This document shows, piece after piece, positions 7,750 through 15,565 of a DNA stretch of 33,503 nt. Location: positions 1 through 33,503 of the forward strand of contig CAKZMA010000789.1 of NCBI GenBank assembly GCA_937127375.1, given 5' to 3'. Each line of letters starts with the position of its first letter. Within the stretch, counting starts at the first letter, position 1. A program made the position numbers and the translations under genes. A model generated the notes under the pieces. The model worked only from the letters and a program-made list of their open reading frames with translations. It was not told where the DNA came from and did not search any database. This stretch comes from an uncultured Coleofasciculus sp. (GTDB lineage: Bacteria > Cyanobacteriota > Cyanobacteriia > Cyanobacteriales > Coleofasciculaceae).

Positions 7750-8553
7750 CTAGAAAATAGGCGTTCGCTTGAGAATCGGGGTAGGCTTACCTAAGTAAAA
7801 CCCTTGGGCATAATCTACACCTAACGCCTGCAATCGTTCCAGAATTGCCACATTTTCCACGTATTCGGCAATAGTCTTAATTTGCTTCGCCTTAGCCATT
7901 TGTACAATAGCAGAGACAATCGCTTCAGAGATAGGATTCTGCACCACATCCCGCACAAACATACCATCAATTTTGACAAAATCTAAGGGTAATTCCTTAA
8001 GATACGCTAAACTGGACATGCCTGTACCAAAATCATCCAAAGCAAACTGACAACCTAGGTTTTGTAAACGCTGGATAAATTGCCGGGTTCTGTCTATGTT
8101 GATTAAGGCTACCGTTTCAGTAATCTCAAAGACTAAACTACTGGGGGGAACCGGATGATTCATCACGGCATTTTCCAGAAAGTCGAGGAAGCTGTCATCA
8201 TTGACACTGGAACCGGAAAGGTTAAAGGCAATAATACACCCACAATAATAATCCCTTGCCCAACAGCCCATACATTTACTCGGGTGGTAAATGCCATTGA
8301 AAAAGGATTCTAGAACCCAACGATCAATAGATGGCATTAATCCGGATTCTTCAGCACAGGGAAGAAAGTAGTTGGGTGGGATAATTCTACCATCTTGTCC
8401 CACCATTCGGATTAAAATTTCCTTGTGAACATGACCCTTTTCTCTGTTAACGAGAGGGAAAATCGGTTGAAAGTATAAGCAAAAACGATCTTCTATAAGA
8501 GCATTTCGTAATGCTTGACTACTCGTTGGTTCTTGATAGATATGTTCTTGCAC
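7750..8553 (-). CDS. EAL-domain protein with CxxC-x6-CxC insertion
   Basis: A stand-alone EAL domain, the fold that hydrolyses cyclic di-GMP. The GTG at 8553 is chosen as start because GGAGGT (8561-8566) sits 7 bases upstream; a TTG at 8568 would overlap that site. This gives 267 residues. Motifs seen are KEILIRM in place of the signature EAL (E45 kept), AFNLSGSS with the metal Asn, FEITETVA, DDFGTGMSSLAYL, LPLDFVKIDG and GVDYAQGFYLGKP. The usual AEGVE reads AEYVE. Most catalytic residues are present, so it may be active. Unusual is a cysteine-rich insertion at residues 94-106 (Cys94, 97, 104, 106) just before the Asn strand, which could bind a metal or be redox-active. No sensor or GGDEF domain is attached. 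Confidence 0.88.
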   Translation of the reverse strand: MQEHIYQEPTSSQALRNALIEDRFCLYFQPIFPLVNREKGHVHKEILIRMVGQDGRIIPPNYFLPCAEESGLMPSIDRWVLESFFNGIYHPSKCMGCWARDYYCGCIIAFNLSGSSVNDDSFLDFLENAVMNHPVPPSSLVFEITETVALINIDRTRQFIQRLQNLGCQFALDDFGTGMSSLAYLKELPLDFVKIDGMFVRDVVQNPISEAIVSAIVQMAKAKQIKTIAEYVENVAILERLQALGVDYAQGFYLGKPTPILKRTPIF

Positions 8554-8767
8554 ATTTTTCACCTCCAATTTGCCACCTGCTGCTCTTTACCCAAATGTTA
8601 CCAGAAAGGGGTTATAGAACAGGTAATAGGGATAACAATTAAGCCTGAATGAGGGAAGAAACAAAGTGATGTAGCAATTCTCAATGAGTTAGAGAATCGT
8701 CTGTTTCCAGTTAAGCGCTCCTTTGACTCACCAAAATCTTTACGACTCAAGTCGAATCGCTATCGGT

Positions 8768-9952
8768 TTATTGTTGGGATAAGCGTTTAACGGTTGCACC
8801 CCCTAAGCGCTGATCCGCATCTTCCAGTAAAGTAGGAATTGTATCAGCATGGGGACTCTGGTGTAAACATGCCTGAAGGTTGATTTTTCTGACTTGATTA
8901 GCTTTAGCACCCGGAAACCAGTGTCCCGCATTGGTTAAGAGGTTGTAACGCATTTTAGCATATTCAACCATATCATAGGCGATCGCTAAATTTCTTAGCC
9001 ACAAAATCACCGGGATATTCACACCACCGGGGGTTTCCTCGTGGCTGGGTAAACCGATGTGCCAGGTTTTGAACCAATCTTCACCGAGTCGTGCGATCGC
9101 GGCGGCTTCTAATCGTGCCACAATTGGGGGTAATATTTCATCAACCTGATCCAATAACTCAACCGCCTTCAGGTGTTCATCAAAATCACTGGGGCGAGAT
9201 GCACCTAAACTCAAGGTATGCACCTGGGGATGAGACAGGCAAAACAAGTCATTAAATACCATTGGACTCAAGGGTTTACAAAGTTCAACTAATCGCTGTG
9301 GCGGTTTATACAGCATTCCCCCTTTATCCGACGGACTAATAATAAAAACGCCCATATCATGACGAGTTGCGGCTTCAATTGCTGCCCAATTAAATTGATT
9401 GATATAGTACCAGTGCAGATTTACATAATCAAACTGATCCGTCTCAATAGTTTTGATAATTACGTCGGTAGCACCGTGGGTAGAAAAGCCAATAAACCGC
9501 ACTTTGCCTTGGGCTTGTAACTGACGCGCCACATCCATACAGCCTCCAGGACGAATGCTATCCTGGAGCAATTGCGGCGTGTTTATGCCATGAACTCCCA
9601 GCAAATCAACATAGTCAAGGTTGAGGAATTTCAACGACTGCTCAAACTGACGTCGAAATTCTTTGGGATCTGGTTTAGGACTAACTTTTGTCTGGACAAT
9701 TAATTGATCACGGGAAAATTTGGGCAAAATTTTGCCTAACTGCATTTCTGATGTACCATAACCCCGCGCTGTTTCAATATGATTAATACCGACTTCAATC
9801 GAGCGACGAATGGTTGCTTCTAAGTTGTGTTGATTATCTTTCGGAATTAACCAGGCGGGCATATCTTTCCATTTGAATTGATACCGCATCCCGCCGCAGG
9901 AAAATACTGGTATTTGTAGTTCGGTGCGTCCAAATCGTCTGTACTGCATCAT
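8768..9952 (-). CDS. Aldo/keto reductase with degenerate ferredoxin-like C-terminus
   Basis: A 394-residue NAD(P)H-dependent oxidoreductase of the AKR superfamily. The N-terminal 290 residues form the TIM barrel: MQYRRFGRTELQIPV, a catalytic-Tyr region IETARGYGTSE, IVQTKVSPKPDP with the Lys, and VDLLGVHG with the His. The C-terminal part (about 290-394) corresponds to the 4Fe-4S ferredoxin-like tail that many AKRs of this subgroup carry (NIPVILWLRNLAIAYDM, NAGHWFPGAKA). Here the cysteine ligands are missing: LPSHEETPGGVNIP has none and the final block keeps only the Cys of CLHQSP. It is therefore unlikely to hold a cluster. Substrate is unknown. Start is at tandem ATGs (9952 or 9949) without a clear ribosome binding site. 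Confidence 0.9.
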   Translation of the reverse strand: MMQYRRFGRTELQIPVFSCGGMRYQFKWKDMPAWLIPKDNQHNLEATIRRSIEVGINHIETARGYGTSEMQLGKILPKFSRDQLIVQTKVSPKPDPKEFRRQFEQSLKFLNLDYVDLLGVHGINTPQLLQDSIRPGGCMDVARQLQAQGKVRFIGFSTHGATDVIIKTIETDQFDYVNLHWYYINQFNWAAIEAATRHDMGVFIISPSDKGGMLYKPPQRLVELCKPLSPMVFNDLFCLSHPQVHTLSLGASRPSDFDEHLKAVELLDQVDEILPPIVARLEAAAIARLGEDWFKTWHIGLPSHEETPGGVNIPVILWLRNLAIAYDMVEYAKMRYNLLTNAGHWFPGAKANQVRKINLQACLHQSPHADTIPTLLEDADQRLGGATVKRLSQQ

Positions 9953-10228
9953 AAAAATCTTTAGAAGTCAAGTCCTTAACGGGTGAATCTTAAAAATTTG
10001 TATTCAACCTATCTTCACTTTAAGCCAAAGCCAAAATATCTGGCGATGGGAACGGTGGAAAAAAGGTAAAGTCTTCGCAACGCCGTCCAATGACATGATT
10101 AGAAGGCAACTGGGTATCAGGACGTAATCACAATTTCACCAAAGATGAACAAATAGGCTTGACTGACAGATAAGCTGTCATGCATTTAAATTGGGTATTA
10201 GTAAGTCGTAGACTATCCCCATCCCTCA

Positions 10229-11389
10229 ATGACTCGATTTCCCCATGACCAATTTGCCAAGGATTATCTTGACCAACTCTTGTCCCCAATCGGAAAAGTG
10301 GAAACCAGTCGCGACATTGCTGGGGAAGTGCGAGAGGTTGACGTTTTATTTATCCCCACCTCTATCTCAGATGACTACCTCCTCTCTCTGGGACTTTTAG
10401 GGCGCTTTGTCACAACTCCTGCTGTCTTTGAACCTTTTCGCAACGCCGTCACCGCCGATCAAATTTGTGATTGTCTGGCGAAACTGTTTGACCTACATCG
10501 GGAATTGAGACGACGCGCCAGACGGGAATCCACTTCCATTAATTTGAGTGAACTCTCCCAATTATGGATACTCACCCCCACCGCCTCAACACCCTTACTC
10601 GATAGCTTTGCAGCCTTCAGTGACGAGCAAAACTGGTTAAGTGGACTCTACTTTCTCCCCCAGGCTTTCCGAACAACCATCGTCGTCATCCACCAACTCC
10701 CCCGTACCCCCCAAACCCTATGGCTGAGACTTCTGGGAAAGGGCAGAGTCCAACAGCAAGCCATCGAGGAGATTACCGCATTACCCGAAGACAGCCAACG
10801 GCGGGAGTCTACGCTAGAGTTATTGTATAACTTGCAAGCCAACTTACAAGCCAATCAAGAACAACCCTTAGACACAGAGGAGAGGGAGTTAATTATGGCA
10901 TTAGCACCCCTTTATCGGCAACAACTGGATGCGGCTCGGCAACAAGCCAGGGAAGAAGCTATGCAACAGGGATTACAACAGGGATTACAACAGGGATTAC
11001 AACAGGGATTACAACAGGGATTACAACAGGGATTACAACAAGGACATCGGCTGATGCTCGAAAACGTTCTCCAGACTCGCTTGGGACAGTTAACCTCTAC
11101 CCTCGCTGCTTTAATCACTCCCTTATCGGCATTGCCCTCTCAGCAGTTAACTCCCTTTCTACTGCAACTGTCTCAACTCGAAAATAGTGAATCAGGAATT
11201 CAACAGGCACAGCGTTTCATTGTCGAAAATTTACTCATAATTCGTTTTGGAGAATTGGACGCTCAACTCACCGCACTGGTCACTCCTTTATTAGGATTAC
11301 CCCCCCAAGACTTAAGCCAATACCTCTCACAATTGTCTCAGCTATCCCGTGAGCAACTCCTGGCTCGATTTCCCCAAGCCAGTTCTTAA
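10229..11389 (+). CDS. Rpn family PD-(D/E)XK nuclease/putative transposase
   Basis: A 386-residue protein of the Rpn/PD-(D/E)XK 'putative transposase' kind that is abundant in cyanobacteria. The N-terminal part (HDQFAKDYLDQLLSPIG, GEVREVDVLFIPTS) matches the nuclease-like fold and REVDVLF probably carries the catalytic Asp. After a charged helix (residues 215-245), seven QQG-containing units follow. The C-terminus consists of two similar copies of a module of about 50 residues (LGQLTSTLAALITPLSALPS and FGELDAQLTALVTPLLGLPP), which looks like a duplicated DUF4351-type helical domain. Known relatives are described as recombination-promoting nucleases; a specific role here is not shown. A related gene starts at 32971. 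It is convergent with the kinase gene at 11409, with a gap of only 19 bases. Confidence 0.8.
   Translation: MTRFPHDQFAKDYLDQLLSPIGKVETSRDIAGEVREVDVLFIPTSISDDYLLSLGLLGRFVTTPAVFEPFRNAVTADQICDCLAKLFDLHRELRRRARRESTSINLSELSQLWILTPTASTPLLDSFAAFSDEQNWLSGLYFLPQAFRTTIVVIHQLPRTPQTLWLRLLGKGRVQQQAIEEITALPEDSQRRESTLELLYNLQANLQANQEQPLDTEERELIMALAPLYRQQLDAARQQAREEAMQQGLQQGLQQGLQQGLQQGLQQGLQQGHRLMLENVLQTRLGQLTSTLAALITPLSALPSQQLTPFLLQLSQLENSESGIQQAQRFIVENLLIIRFGELDAQLTALVTPLLGLPPQDLSQYLSQLSQLSREQLLARFPQASS
10964..11035 (+). repeat. Six perfect 12-bp repeats in the Rpn gene
   Basis: Six exact copies of CAACAGGGATTA, followed by a seventh degenerate unit, encode (QQGL)n. Perfect identity indicates recent slippage. 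Any change in number keeps the frame. Confidence 0.95.
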
Positions 11390-11408
11390 ACGTTCCGTTG
11401 TCGTTTCC

Positions 11409-12953
11409 TCAGAGGAGCGAGCTGGGGGAAGTTTGACCATAAACTGGCAACGTAAAATAAAAGGTACTTCCAGAACCTAGGGTACTTTCCGCCCAAATTC
11501 CCCCCCCATGTTGCTGGATAATGCTGCGGCAAATCGCTAATCCTAAACCGGTACCTCCTTTTTGGCGGGAATCGGAAACATCGACTTGCTGAAATCGCCC
11601 AAAGATGCGTTCAAGGTGTTCCGTGGGAATTCCTCGTCCTTGGTCGGTAACGTGAAATAAAATACAATCTGACTGATGTTGCACACCCACGGTGATCGTG
11701 GTATTTCTCTCAGAAAACTTGATCGCATTACTCAACAGATTCGTCAGGGTTTGAATAATAGTATCAGGGGCAACATAGACTTGAGCTGATAGGGGAGTCA
11801 CCTGGATAGCAATTCCCGCCGCCTCTGCGATCGCATCTATCGCTTCTACCGAATGTTTGATTAAATCTGCCACATCGCAGACTTCCTTAACTAGCGTCAC
11901 TTGACCAAAATCCAAGCGTTCTAAACTGAGGATGTCATTCACCAACCGTCCTAAGCGATCGCAGTCTGTTACCGCAATATCTAACATCCGTTTGGCTTTG
12001 TCGGGTTGATTATCATAGACTCCCATCTTAAGCAAACCCAGAGAACCGCGCATTGAGGTGAGTGGGGTGCGAAGTTCATGACTAACCAGGGAGATAAATT
12101 CATTTTTCATCCGTTCCACAGCCTGACGTTGGGTAATATCTTCGCCAATACTCATGATTCCTGCGATCGCGCCAGTAATATCTCTTAGCACGGTATTATT
12201 CCACGCAATCAGTCGTTCTTCACCGGATTTGGTCAGAATGGAGTTCTGGTAGTAGGCGTAGCTGTTGTGGTATAAAAGTTCATGGAAAGTTTGTTTAAGC
12301 TGCGGCTGATCGGAGGATGGGATAAATGTATTGAACCAGTTTTTCCCGAAAACTTCGGCTGAAGTATAGCCAGTTAAGCCTAAGCCAAAGGGGTTCATAT
12401 ACTCCACATCCCCCTGCCAATCTAAGCCAACAACCAGTAGTTGCACATTCTCTAACAGCGATCGCCATCGACGTTCCGTTTCTTGCAGGATCTGTTGGGT
12501 TTGATGACGCACGCGAATCTCTTGCTGTAAGCAGGCATTTTGTTCGGTGAGTTGCTGGGTTAACGCCCGCAGTTGCAGGTGAGTCTGGACGCGAAGTAAC
12601 ACCTCTTCAAGCTGAATTGGCTTGCTGATATAGTCTACAGCACCCAGCTTTAGCCCCTTAATCTTGTAACTAGGATTCGCGCGATCGGTAACGGCTGTCA
12701 TAAAAATAACTGGAATATCTTGGGTTTCCTCCTGCGCTTTTAAACGACGACAGACTTCAAACCCGTCCATTTCTGGCATCACCACATCCAACAAAATTAG
12801 ATCCGGTAAGGTTATTGCCACAATTTTTAACGCTTGGACGCCACTTTTAACCGCAAGGACGTTAAATCCTGCTTTCATTAAAAAATCTGAGACTAATTGC
12901 AGATTAGCCACAGTATCATCAACCAATAAGATTTGGGGCAAGGAAGAGGACAT
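11409..12953 (-). CDS. Receiver-PAS histidine kinase (hybrid)
   Basis: A 514-residue cytosolic kinase starting at ATG 12953 (MSSSLPQILLVDD). A GTG 13 codons upstream (12992) is in frame, but the family begins at the receiver. Order: receiver domain (about 8-125; ILLVDDT, phospho-acceptor Asp in LILLDVVMPEMDG, Lys in DYISKP), coiled-coil linker (about 127-165), PAS domain (about 170-280; WQGDVEYMNPFGLGLTGYT), HisKA (FISLVSHELRTPL with the phosphorylated His) and HATPase (N box NLLSNAIKF, G boxes DQGRGIP and GGTGLGLAI). All catalytic motifs are intact. The receiver-first layout suggests it is an acceptor in a phosphorelay from another kinase. It has no membrane segment, and the signal is unknown. 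Confidence 0.92.
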   Translation of the reverse strand: MSSSLPQILLVDDTVANLQLVSDFLMKAGFNVLAVKSGVQALKIVAITLPDLILLDVVMPEMDGFEVCRRLKAQEETQDIPVIFMTAVTDRANPSYKIKGLKLGAVDYISKPIQLEEVLLRVQTHLQLRALTQQLTEQNACLQQEIRVRHQTQQILQETERRWRSLLENVQLLVVGLDWQGDVEYMNPFGLGLTGYTSAEVFGKNWFNTFIPSSDQPQLKQTFHELLYHNSYAYYQNSILTKSGEERLIAWNNTVLRDITGAIAGIMSIGEDITQRQAVERMKNEFISLVSHELRTPLTSMRGSLGLLKMGVYDNQPDKAKRMLDIAVTDCDRLGRLVNDILSLERLDFGQVTLVKEVCDVADLIKHSVEAIDAIAEAAGIAIQVTPLSAQVYVAPDTIIQTLTNLLSNAIKFSERNTTITVGVQHQSDCILFHVTDQGRGIPTEHLERIFGRFQQVDVSDSRQKGGTGLGLAICRSIIQQHGGGIWAESTLGSGSTFYFTLPVYGQTSPSSLL

Positions 12954-13104
12954 GAACGGACTGGCATGACTGAATTTTGCAAAAAGCGGCACGTTGCCAT
13001 TTTTATTGTTGCATAAGTGGGTGACTTTGAACTCAGACCTTGCGCCATTTTCAGTTCGCCTATTTTTTATCGTTCAATTGTCCTTTTCCTGTAATTTTTC
13101 CTAA

Positions 13105-13163
13105 GGGCGGGTTTAGTCCAGTTACAAGTTTTATCAATAACCTTGTCGGTACAACCCGCGCCG
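13105..13163. repeat. GGGCGGGTTT palindromic element, copy 2 (degenerate)
   Basis: GGGCGGGTTTAG at 13105-13116 faces ACAACCCGCGCC at 13151-13162. The pairing is imperfect compared with copies 1, 3 and 4. It lies in the 260-base gap between the kinase and fmdB, downstream of the fmdB stop, and may act as a terminator. An internal ACAAG/CTTGT pair could form an inner stem. Confidence 0.55.
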
Positions 13164-13217
13164 ACAAATTGTCTTATTCTGCCTCTTATCTTTTGCTCAA
13201 TTGACTCCTAATTAATG

Positions 13218-13475
13218 TTAATGACTCACCATCCAAGGGCGTCCATTTTTCTGCTGACTATACTTTGGTGTTGTCGATTCTGTAGAACCCTTCACCAGTC
13301 GCGGTTCCTTTGGTTTGGGTAAACTCCCCGAATTTAAATTCACCATGGGCGCAGAAAATACCCGTTTCGCTATCACCTGACAAGTTGGACAAAGCAGGGG
13401 TGTTCCTGCTTCTGCTAATGTGCGCCATTTCTCAAAATCCCCACAAGTATTACAGCGAAATTCGTACAACGGCAT
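13218..13475 (-). CDS. fmdB: FmdB family zinc-ribbon protein
   Basis: An 85-residue protein beginning MPLYEFRCNTCGDFEKW with the CxxC ... CxxC pair (CNTC and CPTC) of the FmdB/CxxC_CxxC_SSSS regulatory-protein family. The cysteines should bind zinc. The tail (about 50-85) is low-complexity and polar. It starts 43 bases after the stop of the formamidase gene on the same strand, and AGGAG precedes the ATG by 8-9 bases, so the two are probably one operon. FmdB was described as a regulator of formamidase in Methylophilus; whether it regulates here is an inference. Confidence 0.9.
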   Translation of the reverse strand: MPLYEFRCNTCGDFEKWRTLAEAGTPLLCPTCQVIAKRVFSAPMVNLNSGSLPKPKEPRLVKGSTESTTPKYSQQKNGRPWMVSH

Positions 13476-13518
13476 ATCTTTTTTCTCCTGATAACCTTCT
13501 ACTCTCTACTTTCTTATA

Positions 13519-14694
13519 CTAAGTTGGCAGAATTGGCTGATTAAAAATTTCCGTGGGCAAGGCTAATGTACAACAGGCATTAGGAATATCCACAATTCCA
13601 CTGATCCGCCCTTCAATTGGCGCACAACTTAACAGTAAATAGGCTTGTTCTCCCGTAAACCCAAACTTTTTCAGGTATTCAATCGCATTTAAACACGCCC
13701 GCCGATAAGCGACATGAGCATCTAAATAATATTGCTGCCCAGTCACTTCATCAACTGAAATCCCTTCAAAAACTAAATACTCAGAATAGCGCGGTTCAAC
13801 GGGTCCCGGTTTAAAAATTGGATTAGTCATCCCATATTTTTCTACACCCCCTTTAATAATATCGACATGCAGATCAATATAACCCGACATTTCAATCGCA
13901 CCGCAGAAGGAAATCTCACCATCTCCCTGGGAAAAATGAATATCTCCCATAGACAGTTTTGCACCATCTACATAGACTGGGAAATAAATCCGTGACCCTC
14001 TCGATAGATTCTTAATATCACAATTTCCCCCATGTTCACGCGGCGGAACCGTGCGGGCGGCTTCAGCGGCAACTCGGTCAAATTCTGCCCCTTTTAACGA
14101 CCCTAAAATTGCATTTTGCGGGTTGGGTAATGCGGCTAAGGGTGGCACACGATTAGGATTTGTTGCCACCAATTCCGCTTCTCGTTTATTCCATTGTGCC
14201 AATAATTCTGCTGACGGCGCACACCCAATTAAACCGGGATGAGTAATTCCGGCAAATCGCACGCCGGGAATATGACGAGAATGAGTATAAATCCCCTGTA
14301 AATCCCATATCGCTTTAGCCGCATTGGGAAAATGATCTGTGAGAAATCCACCACCATTTTCTCTAGCGAAAATACCCGTAAAGCCCCATTCATCCCCTGG
14401 TAATGCACCAATATCTAATAAATCAACAACCAGAATATCCCCCGGTTGCGCCCCATTCACATGAATAGGTCCACTCAACACATGCACCACCGTTAAGTCT
14501 ACATCCCGCACATCATCGGGGTTATCATTATTTTTAATTTGCCCATCTGTCCAATCTTTACATTCAATGCGAAAGACATCGCCAGGATTGACAGAAACCA
14601 CTGCAGGAATATCAGGATGCCAGCGATTATGACCGACTAACTCCTGTTCTGACATGGGTTTAGTTAGGTCTACTTTAAATAGAACGTCGGGCAT
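13519..14694 (-). CDS. fmdA: Formamidase (acetamidase/formamidase family)
   Basis: A 391-residue enzyme that hydrolyses formamide (or short amides) to ammonia and the acid, providing nitrogen. Recognisable segments are HNRWHPDIPAVVSVNPGD, GPIHVNGAQPGDILVVDLLD, HIPGVRFAGITHPGLIGCAPS, PREHGGNCDIKNLSRGSRIY, GDIHFSQGDGEISFCGAIEM and ISGIVDIPNACCTLALPTEIF. Length is usual for FmdA. AGAGGT lies 5 bases before ATG 14694. It is the first gene of a likely fmdA-fmdB operon, and the AT-rich gap to 14862 should hold the promoter. Which amide is used in the cell cannot be told from sequence. Confidence 0.93.
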   Translation of the reverse strand: MPDVLFKVDLTKPMSEQELVGHNRWHPDIPAVVSVNPGDVFRIECKDWTDGQIKNNDNPDDVRDVDLTVVHVLSGPIHVNGAQPGDILVVDLLDIGALPGDEWGFTGIFARENGGGFLTDHFPNAAKAIWDLQGIYTHSRHIPGVRFAGITHPGLIGCAPSAELLAQWNKREAELVATNPNRVPPLAALPNPQNAILGSLKGAEFDRVAAEAARTVPPREHGGNCDIKNLSRGSRIYFPVYVDGAKLSMGDIHFSQGDGEISFCGAIEMSGYIDLHVDIIKGGVEKYGMTNPIFKPGPVEPRYSEYLVFEGISVDEVTGQQYYLDAHVAYRRACLNAIEYLKKFGFTGEQAYLLLSCAPIEGRISGIVDIPNACCTLALPTEIFNQPILPT

Positions 14695-14862
14695 AGAATA
14701 CCTCTGATGAATAGATTGTTTTGCTGTAACTATTCAACGAGGAAATGAAAAACAATTACTGTATAATTAAATACAAAAAACAGCTTATATTTAATAGAGA
14801 AGCTTTTTAATATTAAATAGTGTAAATAAACCTATCCATTAAAGGAGAGTTTTTGCCTAAAG

Positions 14863-15385
14863 CTAATTCATTAAAAGCTTAACTAATTCTTGAGTGATGG
14901 GAAAACCCGTTTGAGACTCGACATGTAAAAACATCGGGCTAGGATTTGCTTCTAAAAATACATACTCACCCTTGGAACTCAGACGCCAATCAATGGCTGT
15001 CCACTCCAGCATTAAGGCTTTGGTAATGGCTAAACACTGCTGTTGAACCCTATCTGGTAATTCGACTGGACGTAATTCCGCCTGTAAATCTTGCCGAAAA
15101 TCCAAAGCCGGAGAGCGAATTTCCACAGAATAGACAGATCCATTAATTACATAACTGCGAATATTTGTTCCGGGAATATACTCCTGTATTGTAACTGGCG
15201 AAAGACCGAGAACTAATTTCAGTCGTTCCGGTTCTAAGTGAGATTCTTTAAGCAACTGAGTATGTGTCCCGCCATAGACGGGCTTAAAAACTAGCGTGTG
15301 CTGCGATTGAGCGAATTTAAGGACTTGCTCTGAATCATTACTAATTAAGGACATCTTCAGAGTTGCCGAGGATTAAAATATTCAT
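14863..15385 (-). pseudogene. ATP-grasp ligase gene with internal deletion
   Basis: The 163-residue frame from ATG 15354 to 14863 is the C-terminal part of an ATP-grasp ligase: VFKPVYGGTHTQ (ATP-binding Lys), TIQEYIPGTNIRSYVI, WTAIDWR and YVFLEANPSPMF (metal-binding Glu/Asn). Full-length relatives are about 290-320 residues. Immediately upstream, in another frame, ATG 15385 encodes MNILILGNSEDV, which is how such proteins begin; that frame ends at a TAG at 15341-15343. The simplest reading is a deletion of roughly 100-130 codons that joined start and ATP-grasp core out of frame. The product, if any is made from the internal ATG, lacks the N-terminal lobe. The gene belongs to the peptide-modifying/RimK-like group by appearance; its substrate is unknown. 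Confidence 0.75.
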
Positions 15386-15565
15386 CAATCAAATCGGAAT
15401 TCTCGATCAGGTGAGTTAGGGCAGATACCAATCAAGCCAATCAGTGTTGAATTTAAGATAAACCAAACTCTATTAGGTTCTGTAAATAGTCTTCCAAGCC
15501 TTACAACTAACAAATGATAATCTCCGCCGTTAACTTAAATTTTCCCTAACTCCTTAACAGCTTAG

